Assembly: GCA_002071445.1 (NCBI GenBank)
Contig: MWFE01000013.1
Coordinates: forward strand, 62,001 to 126,000
Direction of reading: 5' to 3'
DNA from: Bacteroidetes bacterium ADurb.Bin008
GTDB taxonomy: Bacteria > Bacteroidota > Bacteroidia > Bacteroidales > Tenuifilaceae
DNA length: 64,000 nucleotides
Below the pieces are notes generated by a model. It was not told the origin of the DNA and did no database searches. It saw only the letters and a program-made list of their open reading frames with translations. Shown one piece after another: positions 51,374 to 60,382 of the stretch (positions are counted from its first letter, which is position 1; the number at the start of each line of letters is the position of its first letter). The position numbers were made by a program, and so were the translations under genes.

Positions 51374-52891
51374 ATGAAATTGAAATACAGTCATTTAATT
51401 TTGCTAATGGCAGGGGTAGCAGGGCTATCATCATGCAAAATGTTCGGTGGTAAATCAGGAGAATCGTCAACTACCGGTTGGAGGTACAACGACCCTAACT
51501 ATGGTGGATTCGAAGTTGTCATGGACTACACTCCCAAAACCGGTCCGGGATTGGTTTTTGTCGAAGGCGGTACTTTTATCATGGGGAGAGTTGAGCAAGA
51601 CGTCATGTACGACTGGAACTCGACGCCACGAAGGGTAACGGTTGCATCATTTTACATGGATGAAACCGAAGTGAAAAACGTTGACTACCGAGAGTACCTA
51701 TTCTGGTTACGGAGAGTTTACGTGGCATACCCTCAGGTTTATAAAAATGCACTCCCTGATACGTTGGTATGGCGTAGCCCAATGGGATTCAACGATCCTT
51801 ATGTAACCAACTACTTTAGGCATCCTGCCTACAACGACCATCCTGTTGTTGGAGTTAGCTGGCTGAAGGCAAGCGATTATTGTCTCTGGCGTAGCGATAG
51901 GGTAAATGAAATGCTATTAGTGAAGGGTGGATGGATTAATCTGGATTTACAGCAAAAAGACCACGAAAACTTTAATACGGATGCCTATCTTCTCGGCAAA
52001 TACGAAGCTTCTGTAAGGAACACCAAGCCCAGCTTGAAACCCGGTGAAGAGCAGGGACGCCAAATTTCTTTCGAAGACGGCATACTCCTTCCAAAATACC
52101 GCCTACCCACCGAAGCAGAATGGGAATTTGCTGCATCGGGTTTGATTGGCAATACATACGATGAGCGAATAGTTGAAAGAAGGATTTACCCCTGGAACGG
52201 TCATAACGTCCGCAACAGCAGTTCCAGGAACAGAGGCGAAATTATGGCCAACTTCGTTAGAGGAAGGGGCGACTACATGGGCGTTGCAGGAAACCTGAAT
52301 GACAAAGAGTTGATTCCAGGCCCGGTAAAATCATACTGGCCCAATGATTTTGGGTTATACTGTATGGCAGGCAACGTTAGTGAGTGGGTTCTGGACGTTT
52401 ACCGTCCGCTAACTTTCCAGGATATGGACGAGTTTAGGCCTTTCCGCGGTAATGTGTTTCAAGAGTTAGACCTAAATCCTGACGGATCGGTTAAAAACGT
52501 GGACAGTCTCGGAAGAATTCGCTACAGGGATGTTACACCGGAGAATGCCGCTAACCGCCGAAATTACAACAAGGCATACTACATCAACCACTTGGATGGC
52601 GACGTGGCATCCAGCATTTTGGATTGGGAAGATGTTGAAGGTTTTGGCAGCACATCTGACAAGATGTACTATCAGGGACAAACCACAAGGCAGGATAGAC
52701 CCAATGATGGGATGACTACACTGATCAACGACAGGGTTCGTGTTTACAAAGGCGGCTCATGGAAGGATCGTGCATACTGGCTTAGCCCGGGAACCCGTAG
52801 ATTCCTTGACGAAGCCTCGTCGCAAAGCGATCTTGGATTCCGCTGCGCTATGGAAGCCGTTGGTTCACAAACAGCTGGTAAAAGAAGATAG
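51374..52891 (+). CDS. gldJ: GldJ-type gliding/type IX secretion lipoprotein
   Basis: 505 residues. Lipobox GLSSC21. The domain is related to formylglycine-generating enzymes: FVEGGTFIMGRVEQDVMYDW, FYMDETEVKNVDYREYLFW, HPVVGVSWLKASDYCLWR, YRLPTEAEWEFAASG, CMAGNVSEWVLDVYRP and a final GFRCAME. The RVNEMLL and ALPDTLVWR segments separate GldJ from the shorter GldK. In Flavobacterium GldJ is needed for gliding and for stability of GldK of the T9SS. It is flanked by porP/sprF and murF. A terminator follows. Confidence 0.88.
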   Translation: MKLKYSHLILLMAGVAGLSSCKMFGGKSGESSTTGWRYNDPNYGGFEVVMDYTPKTGPGLVFVEGGTFIMGRVEQDVMYDWNSTPRRVTVASFYMDETEVKNVDYREYLFWLRRVYVAYPQVYKNALPDTLVWRSPMGFNDPYVTNYFRHPAYNDHPVVGVSWLKASDYCLWRSDRVNEMLLVKGGWINLDLQQKDHENFNTDAYLLGKYEASVRNTKPSLKPGEEQGRQISFEDGILLPKYRLPTEAEWEFAASGLIGNTYDERIVERRIYPWNGHNVRNSSSRNRGEIMANFVRGRGDYMGVAGNLNDKELIPGPVKSYWPNDFGLYCMAGNVSEWVLDVYRPLTFQDMDEFRPFRGNVFQELDLNPDGSVKNVDSLGRIRYRDVTPENAANRRNYNKAYYINHLDGDVASSILDWEDVEGFGSTSDKMYYQGQTTRQDRPNDGMTTLINDRVRVYKGGSWKDRAYWLSPGTRRFLDEASSQSDLGFRCAMEAVGSQTAGKRR

Positions 52892-52909
52892 ATTCATCAT
52901 AAATGCATT

Positions 52910-52946
52910 AAGACCTCATTACTAACATAATGAGGTCTTTTTTTTT
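52910..52946 (+). terminator. Intrinsic terminator of gldJ
   Basis: A perfect 10-bp stem AAGACCTCAT / ATGAGGTCTT (52910-52919, 52930-52939) with a 10-nt loop, followed by seven more T. The right arm contains an ATG at 52930 that is in frame with murF, but as part of the terminator it is unlikely to be the murF start. Confidence 0.88.
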
Positions 52947-52968
52947 CAATGACGAACTTTTTGATACA

Positions 52969-54267
52969 ATGAATCCCATTGAAATTATTTACCCCCTTAT
53001 TGAAAGCAAACATACAATCTCAACCGATAGCCGGTTGGTAAAGGAAGGCGATTTATTTTTTGCTCTTAAAGGAGGAAATTTTGACGGGAACAAGTTCGCT
53101 TTAAATGCCATTGAAAAGGGTGCTTTCATGGCAATTGTAGATGATCCCTCCATTGTATCAAGTGCCAAAATTCTTTTGGTTGAAAACGTTCTACAATTTT
53201 TACAGGAGTTGGCGTCTTATCACAGGTCAAAACTTGGCATTCCCATTATTGCACTTACCGGAAGCAATGGTAAAACCACCACTAAAGAACTTACTGCCAG
53301 AGTTTTGAGCATAAAGTACAATACCTATGCTACACAGGGCAATCTAAATAATCACATCGGAGTGCCACTAACCATCCTCTCAATCCCTTTGGATGCTGAA
53401 ATGGCCGTTGTTGAAATGGGGGCCAACCACGAGGGTGAGATTGGCATGCTATGCCAAATTGCAAGCCCAACGCATGGGATTATCACTAACATAGGTAAAG
53501 CACACCTCGAGGGCTTCGGTTCATATGAAGGGGTAAAAAGGGCAAAAGGCGAACTCTTCTACTTTCTTTCAAGAAATGGCGGTAGTGTGTTTTACGATAT
53601 TGACAATAACGTATTAACAGAACTGCTTTCATCTTTCCCGTTAGGGGATAGGTCAATTCCCTATGGACGATCTATTAACCATGTGGCCGGCATTACATCG
53701 AAAAACGGCAGATTGACCTTCAACCTTTCTTTCCATGACAGTAATGCCATCGAAGTCAATACCCAACTGGCCGGAGAGTATAACATTGAGAATATTCTGG
53801 CCGCTTTATGCATAGGAGTTCATTTCGGGGTTGATAGGGAAAAGGCCATCCATAGTATCGAAAGTTACACACCATCCAATAGCCGGTCGCAAATAGTAAG
53901 TACCAAAACGAATACTCTTCTGGTGGATGCTTACAACGCTAATCCCAGCAGCATGAAAAGTGCTCTTGAAAACTTTTCGCAAATTCCTCATGCACTGCCC
54001 AAGGTAGCCATACTGGGCGAAATGCTTGAATTAGGGAAATATTCAGAAGAGGAACATGGTAGAATTACTGCTATGGCAGAGCAGATGGGTTTTGAGCAAT
54101 TAGTTTTTATTGGAGAAAAGTTCATGGCAAATCAGACCAACCACTTATGGTTCATTTCAGCAGATGATTTCATGAAATATATAAAGCACAATCCATTAAT
54201 CAATAAGTTCATTTTTATAAAGGGGTCGAGGGGTGTGAAACTCGACACCATTGTTGGTTCTTTATAA
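52969..54267 (+). CDS. murF: UDP-N-acetylmuramoyl-tripeptide--D-alanyl-D-alanine ligase
   Basis: 432 residues from ATG 52969, chosen because the in-frame ATG at 52930 lies in the upstream terminator. Mur ligase with three domains: N-terminal substrate domain (STDSRLVKEGDLFFALKG), central ATPase (P-loop ALTGSNGKTTTKE; NLNNHIGVP; EMGANHEGEI) and C-terminal domain (DAYNANPSSMKSAL). It adds D-Ala-D-Ala to UDP-MurNAc-tripeptide in the cytoplasm, the last soluble step before lipid I. Motifs and length are normal. Confidence 0.95.
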   Translation: MNPIEIIYPLIESKHTISTDSRLVKEGDLFFALKGGNFDGNKFALNAIEKGAFMAIVDDPSIVSSAKILLVENVLQFLQELASYHRSKLGIPIIALTGSNGKTTTKELTARVLSIKYNTYATQGNLNNHIGVPLTILSIPLDAEMAVVEMGANHEGEIGMLCQIASPTHGIITNIGKAHLEGFGSYEGVKRAKGELFYFLSRNGGSVFYDIDNNVLTELLSSFPLGDRSIPYGRSINHVAGITSKNGRLTFNLSFHDSNAIEVNTQLAGEYNIENILAALCIGVHFGVDREKAIHSIESYTPSNSRSQIVSTKTNTLLVDAYNANPSSMKSALENFSQIPHALPKVAILGEMLELGKYSEEEHGRITAMAEQMGFEQLVFIGEKFMANQTNHLWFISADDFMKYIKHNPLINKFIFIKGSRGVKLDTIVGSL

Positions 54268-54291
54268 TAGATTCTGGTTGTACAATCATAC

Positions 54292-54317
54292 AAAAAAGAG
54301 GCCCACATGGGACCTCT
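54292..54317 (-). terminator. Intrinsic terminator of the acyl-CoA ligase gene
   Basis: Arms AGAGG-CCCA and TGGG-A-CCTCT (54297-54305, 54308-54317). Read on the minus strand, the hairpin is followed by six T. It may also mark the end of murF, although the plus side lacks a T-tract. Confidence 0.75.
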
Positions 54318-54355
54318 CTAAATGAAAATAAGATTGACGTTCTTCTCTTCCGTTT

Positions 54356-56047
54356 TTAATTGGCAGTGTAAAAATATCTTTTAATCTTGTGAGTAGGTGT
54401 TTTCTCAAAGGGTTCAACCTGTTCAATCACAAGGTGAAGCCTGGAAAAGGTGGCCACCCTTGAGTTGACATACTCCTGGATTTCCTTCATTATTTCCAGA
54501 ATCCGTTCATCAATCATCTGCTGGATAGTGAGCGCCGTTTCCTTCAACATGGCGTACTTTGCCTGTAACTCCTCACGATTCAGCTGAACCTTGGCAATCA
54601 ACTTACCACGCATTTCATAAACCATGGATTCGAGCACCATGGCATGGGTATTGATCACATCCTCAATATCCTCGGGATAGATATTCTCACCGCTTGGGCC
54701 CACTATCATATTTTTCAGCCTGCCTTTCAACTCAATAAAGCCATTGGGATGTAGAATACCCAAATCACCGCTCTTCAGCCACCCATCTTCAGTAAGCACC
54801 TTTTTAGTTGCCTGTTCATCATTGTAGTAACCCGACATAATATTGGCACCTCTCACCCATACTTCCCCCTCTCCCGTGTCGGAATTGGGCTCATGTATTT
54901 TAACTTCCTGCCCCGGAATCGAAAAGCCCGCACAACGGAACTTAACCAATGATGGGGCACATCCCGAAATAAGTGGGGAAGCCTCGGTCATGCCGTAGCC
55001 AATGGCATATGGGAAGCCCCCTTCAAACAGGAATCGCTCTACATCGTACGATAACTTCGAACCACCAATCCCGAAGAAATGCAACTTTCCGCCAAAAGTT
55101 TTGTGCAGTTTGTGGGCAGCCACTTTGTGTAGCAATTTCCTAAAAAAGGGTTTCTGATAAAGCTTCGCTTTCAATTTCGACGATGTTAGCTGGGGCAATA
55201 TTTTCGCTTTGAATATCTTTTCGATTATCAAAGGTACAACCAGCATCATGGTTGGTTTTATCAACTGAAGCGCAGGAATGATTACCGCTGCAGTAGGTGG
55301 TTTTTGTAAATAGTAAACCGATGCGCCTCTCATTAAGGGCATGATAAAGCCAATGGTACACTCATAGGTGTGCGAAAGGGGTAAAAGGCTAACCAGCCTA
55401 TCGTTTGAGTTGATTTCCTGTATTTGGAAAGTGGAAAGACAGTTCGAAATTATATTTTTATGGGTTAGCATCACCCCTTTAGGATTACCGGTTGTTCCCG
55501 AGGTATAAAGTATGGCCAACAGATCTTCCTCCATGGGTTCAGGATAGTTGAAACCTGAAAACTCAATGTTGGCTATGGGCTCAGGTAAGGTATAGTCAAC
55601 CGATAATGATTCAGCACTTTCACCGGGCATGACAACTTGAAAGTTGTTTAGTAGAATCACATCAGGAGAGCCAATCCTGCCGATATTTTCAATCTTTGGG
55701 TATAACTTTGACGAAACGAAAATGGACTTAGCTCCACTATGCTCTATAATTCGTTGAACTTCAACTACCGAAAAATCGGGTAAAATGGGTACTACCACCG
55801 CGCCAATACAGGCAATGGCAAAATAGGCAATGCCCCAGTTGGGGCTGTTTTCGCCAAGTAAAGCAACCCTGTCGCCCTTCTCAATACCCAACGAGATCAA
55901 TAATCCCGAGGTGTTGGTAATATGAATCGAAAGGTCGTTGTAGGTTATCGGCTTTTCACCTACAAAGGATAATGAGGGCAGATCGGCATACTGTACGCGC
56001 GAACGATTCAGTATGTCTTTTAGAGTTAAACTACTGTATGTTACCAT
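54356..56047 (-). CDS. AMP-forming acyl-CoA synthetase (long-chain fatty acid type)
   Basis: 563 residues, ANL superfamily. AMP-binding signature LYTSGTTGNPKGVMLTHKN, motif GYGMTEASPLISG, and WLKSGDLGILHPNGFIELKGRLKNMIVGPSGENIYPEDIE with the usual hinge. The catalytic Lys is near the C-terminus (PTHKIKRYFY). It activates a fatty acid with ATP and CoA. Closest by pattern to long-chain enzymes of Bacteroidota. Single-gene unit with its own promoter and terminator. Confidence 0.88.
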   Translation of the reverse strand: MVTYSSLTLKDILNRSRVQYADLPSLSFVGEKPITYNDLSIHITNTSGLLISLGIEKGDRVALLGENSPNWGIAYFAIACIGAVVVPILPDFSVVEVQRIIEHSGAKSIFVSSKLYPKIENIGRIGSPDVILLNNFQVVMPGESAESLSVDYTLPEPIANIEFSGFNYPEPMEEDLLAILYTSGTTGNPKGVMLTHKNIISNCLSTFQIQEINSNDRLVSLLPLSHTYECTIGFIMPLMRGASVYYLQKPPTAAVIIPALQLIKPTMMLVVPLIIEKIFKAKILPQLTSSKLKAKLYQKPFFRKLLHKVAAHKLHKTFGGKLHFFGIGGSKLSYDVERFLFEGGFPYAIGYGMTEASPLISGCAPSLVKFRCAGFSIPGQEVKIHEPNSDTGEGEVWVRGANIMSGYYNDEQATKKVLTEDGWLKSGDLGILHPNGFIELKGRLKNMIVGPSGENIYPEDIEDVINTHAMVLESMVYEMRGKLIAKVQLNREELQAKYAMLKETALTIQQMIDERILEIMKEIQEYVNSRVATFSRLHLVIEQVEPFEKTPTHKIKRYFYTAN

Positions 56048-56363
56048 GTAATCAGCGTTGGTTTGTATTTAACCAATAGTCCCATTGGTGTAAGGGCGCA
56101 AATATACGTACAAATTTCCATACTGATTCTCTTTTAATCAAATGTATTTACTAATGCTGTAAGACGTTAATTATTAGACAGATGTGATACAATGAACCTC
56201 CATTGAACTATTCCAATGGCAGGGATTGCCAATGCTTTTTTTGAGTATTATAATTCTTGCTAAAAATGCATATATCAACCTTACAATCATCGAGTTGAAT
56301 AAAAGGAAAGCGTTTTTTCCAAGCGATTAATGACCTAAAATGGAAATTCAAAAAGGGTATTGA
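56048..56363. other. Intergenic region, 316 bp
   Basis: Contains the likely promoter of the acyl-CoA ligase: TATATTTG on the minus strand at 56099-56106, 52 bp before its ATG. The remainder is AT-rich, without a gene or a clear terminator for the symporter gene that ends at 56364. Confidence 0.45.
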
Positions 56364-57827
56364 TTACGAATGAAGCACCCGCCTGTTCCGATTGCTAACT
56401 GCAAGCAAACCCATAAAGGTAAAGAAACCATTTACCATCAAGAGTTCAAAACCAAACCTATAGCCGTTGAATATTTCTTGAGAATACTTCGACAGGAAAT
56501 AGCAGATGATGGGCGAAAGAATTGCTATAAGCGGGACCCACTTGTCTTTCACATCCAATTTAGTGAATAGTCCGAATGCGTACAGTCCAAGCAACGGCCC
56601 ATAGGTGTATCCTGCCACGGTAAAAATAGAATTGATAACGCTTTGGTCGTTTACCGCTCTAAAAACCATGATAACCAGTGCGCTAAGTACCGAGAATGCA
56701 ATGTGAACCCGACGGCGTACCGTTTTTTGCTCATCCTCGCTCCTCCCCTTTAGGTTAAGAATATCTACAGTAAACGAAGTGGTTAGAGCAGTCAGCGCCG
56801 AATCGGCGCTTGAATATGCAGCCGCAATGATGCCGATAATGAATAGTACGCTAACCACCTTGGGGAGATAGCCCTGCGTGGCGATTATGGGAAACAGGTC
56901 ATCGCTCTGGGCAGGAATGGCTATTCCGTTTCTATGCGCAAAAACGAACAGCAATACGCCAAGGGAAAGGAAAATAAGGTTAACCGGCAGGAAGGCAAAT
57001 CCGTACCAATACATGTTTTTTTTGGCATCGCCAAGGTTCCGACAGCTCAGGTTCTTTTGCATCATATCCTGGTCCAGCCCTGTCATCACGATGGTAATGA
57101 ACACCCCGCTAAAGAACTGTTTCACAAAGTGTCTCTTATCGTTCCAATCATCGAAAAACCAGGTACGGCTATACTCGCTATCGCGAATGGTTTGAACCAT
57201 CTGGGCGAACGACAGGTCCATTTGCTTGGCGATAAAGATAATACAAAGGATTACCGTTGCCAACATAACTGCTGTTTGCAACGTATCGGTCCAAATTATT
57301 GTCTTGATGCCTCCTCTGTTGGTATAAATCCAAATCAGTACAATAGTAATCACTACTGTTACCCAGAATGGAACATGCCATGCATTGAAAACATTGACTT
57401 GCAGCACGGCAGCCACTAAATAAAGCCGGAACGAAGAACCCACAAGCCTTGAAATCAGGAAGAATACCGATCCGGTTTTATAGCTGAAAAACCCAAAACG
57501 ACCATCGAGATAGGTGTAAATAGATGTTAGGTTTAGCCTGTAATACAATGGCAACAGAACATTGGCAATCACATAATAGCCTAACAGGTAGCCCAGCACA
57601 AGTTGCAGGTATGAGAATTGACTGGCACCCACCATGCCCGGAACGGAGATAAATGTTACCCCCGAAAGCGAGGCTCCCAGCATGCCAAAGGCCACTATAT
57701 ACCAGGGCGAACGCCGATTGCCCAAGAAAAAAGCCTCATTGTTGGCATTACGGCCCGTATAGGCACCAATGGCTATCAGCACACCGAAGTATAAAACGAT
57801 GATAAGAATCACCCAAATAGGCTCCAT
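56364..57827 (-). CDS. Sodium:solute symporter (SSS family)
   Basis: 487 residues, about 13 membrane helices. Family features: FGMLGASLSGVTFISVPGMVG in the broken first core helix, TSIYTYLDGRFG, IWTDTLQTAVML, GLDQDMMQKNLSCRN and a later IGIIAAAYSSADSALTAL (Na+ site Ser/Thr). Symporters of this group take up sialic acid, sugars, amino acids or iodide; substrate cannot be read here. There is no adjacent catabolic gene. Orientation is divergent from recR. Confidence 0.88.
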   Translation of the reverse strand: MEPIWVILIIVLYFGVLIAIGAYTGRNANNEAFFLGNRRSPWYIVAFGMLGASLSGVTFISVPGMVGASQFSYLQLVLGYLLGYYVIANVLLPLYYRLNLTSIYTYLDGRFGFFSYKTGSVFFLISRLVGSSFRLYLVAAVLQVNVFNAWHVPFWVTVVITIVLIWIYTNRGGIKTIIWTDTLQTAVMLATVILCIIFIAKQMDLSFAQMVQTIRDSEYSRTWFFDDWNDKRHFVKQFFSGVFITIVMTGLDQDMMQKNLSCRNLGDAKKNMYWYGFAFLPVNLIFLSLGVLLFVFAHRNGIAIPAQSDDLFPIIATQGYLPKVVSVLFIIGIIAAAYSSADSALTALTTSFTVDILNLKGRSEDEQKTVRRRVHIAFSVLSALVIMVFRAVNDQSVINSIFTVAGYTYGPLLGLYAFGLFTKLDVKDKWVPLIAILSPIICYFLSKYSQEIFNGYRFGFELLMVNGFFTFMGLLAVSNRNRRVLHS

Positions 57828-57969
57828 GCGAAAATTCTTTCATATCCCCGGGCAAGTTCCAATGCTATTAATTATTAGTGAAACCTGCTCCGAAAATAAC
57901 CGTGCAATGCTATGGAAAAAAGGTGAAATAAAAAATTTTTTCTTTCAACCGCTTTTGGTTGATAATTTG

Positions 57970-57977
57970 TAGATTTG
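57970..57977 (+). promoter_or_regulatory. Bacteroidota -7 element for recR
   Basis: TAGATTTG, a perfect TAnnTTTG match, 22 bp before the ATG at 58000. The spacing to upstream TTTTG sequences is short. Confidence 0.5.
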
Positions 57978-57999
57978 CAGTAGTTCGTAAAAGAGTATT

Positions 58000-58626
58000 A
58001 TGCACATCCATAACTACCCTTCGAAACTTCTTGAGAATGCGGTTGATGAATTTGCCAAGTTACCCGGCATTGGCAGGAAAACAGCCCTGCGGCTTGTGCT
58101 GCATCTCCTTAAACAGCCCACGAACGAAGTAGAATCGTTCTCCGATGCCTTGAAAGAGCTCAAGCAGAATGTAAAATACTGTAAGGAGTGTATGAACATT
58201 TCCGACACGGAGATTTGTAGCATTTGTGCCAATCCTCGCAGGGATTCGTCCCTCCTTTGCATAGTTGAGAACATTAAAGATGTAATGTCCTTGGAATCAA
58301 CCAATCAGTACAATGGGCTCTATTTCGTTTTGGGTGGCTTAATCAATCCTATGAATGGGATCGGCCCGGCTGATTTGAACATCGAGGGTTTGATAAACAA
58401 AATTGCCCAGGGTTCCGTTAAAGAGGTTATAATGGCCTTAAGTGCCACCATGGAAGGCGACACAACCATTTTTTATCTGTACAAGAAGATTAAAAATTTC
58501 GATATTGAGATAACAGCTATAGCAAGGGGAGTCGCCATTGGCGATGATTTGGAGTACACTGATGAGATAACCCTTGGACGGGCACTACTGAACAGGACTA
58601 AACTTGAAGCTTCGTTTGCTACATAA
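58000..58626 (+). CDS. recR: Recombination mediator protein RecR
   Basis: 208 residues. An N-terminal helix-hairpin-helix ([17 protein letters not shown]) is followed by a C4 zinc finger ([16 protein letters not shown]) and a Toprim domain ([15 protein letters not shown]...[18 protein letters not shown]). The C-terminal Walker-B-like strand and [17 protein letters not shown] tail complete it. RecR with RecO loads RecA on SSB-coated gaps. Length and motifs are standard. Confidence 0.96.
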   Translation: MHIHNYPSKLLENAVDEFAKLPGIGRKTALRLVLHLLKQPTNEVESFSDALKELKQNVKYCKECMNISDTEICSICANPRRDSSLLCIVENIKDVMSLESTNQYNGLYFVLGGLINPMNGIGPADLNIEGLINKIAQGSVKEVIMALSATMEGDTTIFYLYKKIKNFDIEITAIARGVAIGDDLEYTDEITLGRALLNRTKLEASFAT

Positions 58627-58662
58627 TAAGAATTATGCTATATTTCGAACATATTGGCTAAC

Positions 58663-59388
58663 ATGAGAACGCTAACCATATACCTCATTATCTTTGCTCT
58701 ATATTTGCCTTGCATATCGGTTGCTCAATCGGATGGGCTTATCGCTTCGGGTTATCAGAACCTTGAGTCGAAGAATTTTTCGGCTGCCGTCAACGATTTT
58801 TCCATGGCTTTGAAAGAAAATCCACGGGATACAGCTGCCCTTAGCGGCATCATCAGGGCGCATACCCTAACCGAAAATTTTAAAGAAGCTCAACGCTATA
58901 TCGATTTAGCCCTGAAGGATTACCCCAGTAGCGCTGAGTTCCACATGCGTCGTGGGATTCTGAACAACTTAAAGGGTCAACCACGTAAGGCCATTGCCGA
59001 TTTTGACAAGGCGCTTGAACTGGCATCGGGCCCAATTGCTGTTTCAATCCATATCAACAGGGGGGCTGCCCATCTGAAGGACGAAAATTTTTCAAGCGCC
59101 ATGGACGATTTTACGGAGGCATTGGATATTAACCCCAGGAGCACATCTGCCCTGAACTACAGGGCATTCATCAGTTACAGAATGGGAAATTTTGATGACG
59201 CCATACAGGATTACAATAAATCGCTGGATTTGGACCCCGAGAACGCTATGGGCTACTACAACAGGGGTATGGCACACCTTCGTTCGGGGAATAAGCCCAA
59301 GGCCTGCGCCGATTTCCATGCATCGTGCAGCCGCGGAAACATGAATGCCTGCAAAATGATTAAAGCTGAGTGTGGCGGGGGTAAGTAG
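58663..59388 (+). CDS. Exported tetratricopeptide-repeat protein
   Basis: 241 residues from ATG 58663; the TTG nine bases earlier is less likely. A signal peptide (TLTIYLIIFALYLPCISVAQ) precedes about five TPR units between residues 25 and 225 (for example ALNYRAFISYRMGNFDDAIQ, ALDINPRSTS, LDPENAMGYYNRGMAHLRSG). The C-terminus has three Cys (ACADFHASCSRGNMNACKMI), similar to Sel1-like ends. It should be a periplasmic or surface scaffold; no partner is evident. Confidence 0.8.
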   Translation: MRTLTIYLIIFALYLPCISVAQSDGLIASGYQNLESKNFSAAVNDFSMALKENPRDTAALSGIIRAHTLTENFKEAQRYIDLALKDYPSSAEFHMRRGILNNLKGQPRKAIADFDKALELASGPIAVSIHINRGAAHLKDENFSSAMDDFTEALDINPRSTSALNYRAFISYRMGNFDDAIQDYNKSLDLDPENAMGYYNRGMAHLRSGNKPKACADFHASCSRGNMNACKMIKAECGGGK

Positions 59389-59527
59389 CCAAACTGCAAG
59401 TGCTTTTTTATCTATTTGTTGTTTCCTTTTTCTTTATAAAGGTTATCTATTGGCTCAAGAACGAGGATTTGTTGTTTAAAGCCACTATTTTTACATCTTC
59501 AAACCCTCAACTAATCCTAAACCAACG

Positions 59528-59713
59528 ATGAGAAACAACAAAATACTCGGAATCACTATTGCAGCCCTTGGATTAGCATTACTACTTTTTTCCATTTTCC
59601 TTGATGACATAGGCATTGGCCGAACTCCCGGATTTGGCTTGGGGCAAATTGCCGGGACTATTGTGGGAGCAGCCTTAAATATTTACGGACTCTTCAGAAT
59701 GAGAAAAAATTAA
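59528..59713 (+). CDS. Small two-helix membrane protein, unknown
   Basis: 61 residues: a basic start (MRNNK), a hydrophobic helix (ILGITIAALGLALLLFSIFL), a Gly-rich turn (GIGRTPGFGLG) and a second helix (AGTIVGAALNIYGLF) ending in RMRKN. I do not recognise it. The good start codon, topology and clean end suggest a real gene. The 139 bp upstream show no perfect promoter. Confidence 0.5.
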   Translation: MRNNKILGITIAALGLALLLFSIFLDDIGIGRTPGFGLGQIAGTIVGAALNIYGLFRMRKN

Positions 59714-59738
59714 CCTGTCTGTTTTACCACTTTGCCAA

Positions 59739-59771
59739 AAAAGAAAAAGCACCTATCCATTGGAAGGTGCT
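59739..59771 (-). terminator. Intrinsic terminator of the rfb-ugd operon
   Basis: A 7-bp stem AGCACCT / AGGTGCT (59748-59754, 59765-59771). On the minus strand it is followed by TTTTTCTTTTTT. It lies 29 bp after the rfbC stop. Confidence 0.8.
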
Positions 59772-59800
59772 GATTTAGTTGTATAATAGTCGGTATCCTT

Positions 59801-60349
59801 TTAGAACTTCACATCTGTATCCCGAAGTAATGGCAAACTTGTATCCTTGGTAGAAAGGATAATATCTTCTTCCTCAATACCCCAGTTGATGTTCAACTGC
59901 GGGTCATTCCACATGATACCCGTATCGTACTCAGGGGCATAAAGATTATCCACTTTGTAGATTATCACTGCGTTTTGGCTTAGCACGACAAACCCATGTG
60001 CAAACCCCCGCGGAATGAAAAGTTGCTTCTTGTTTTCACCTGAAAGATTGACCGCCACATACTTACCAAACGTTGGCGATGCCTGTCGCAAATCCACCGC
60101 CACATCAAACACCTCTCCCTCGGCGCATCTGACAAGTTTTGCCTGAGCAAACGGGGGCTTTTGAAAATGCAACCCCCTTAGCACGCCATAGCTCGACTTC
60201 GATTCGTTATCCTGCACAAAGGTTATGGGTCCCACCTTCTCTTCAAACTCTTTCTGGTTGTACGATTCGAAAAAGTATCCCCTGGAATCGCCAAAAACTT
60301 TGGGTTCGATGATAAATACCCCATCGATGAATGTTTTGTTAAAAACCAT
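59801..60349 (-). CDS. rfbC: dTDP-4-dehydrorhamnose 3,5-epimerase
   Basis: 182 residues from ATG 60349; a TTG 12 bp earlier is less likely. RmlC cupin: EPKVFGDSRGYFFESYN, VQDNESKSSYGVLRGLHFQ (substrate-binding Arg/His, catalytic His in LHFQ), GRFD-like FDVAVDLRQASPTFG and FIPRGFAHGFVVLS. It makes dTDP-4-keto-L-rhamnose from the RfbB product. Last gene of the operon, 33 bp after rfbB. Confidence 0.94.
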   Translation of the reverse strand: MVFNKTFIDGVFIIEPKVFGDSRGYFFESYNQKEFEEKVGPITFVQDNESKSSYGVLRGLHFQKPPFAQAKLVRCAEGEVFDVAVDLRQASPTFGKYVAVNLSGENKKQLFIPRGFAHGFVVLSQNAVIIYKVDNLYAPEYDTGIMWNDPQLNINWGIEEEDIILSTKDTSLPLLRDTDVKF

Positions 60350-60382
60350 ATGCTTAATCAATAAAACCTTGCCTATTTGATA

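Noticed and set aside
52930-52968. ATG at 52930 as the murF start
   Set aside because: It lies in the right arm of the gldJ terminator and would add a tail with many Phe that is not typical of MurF. ATG 52969 gives a normal N-terminus.
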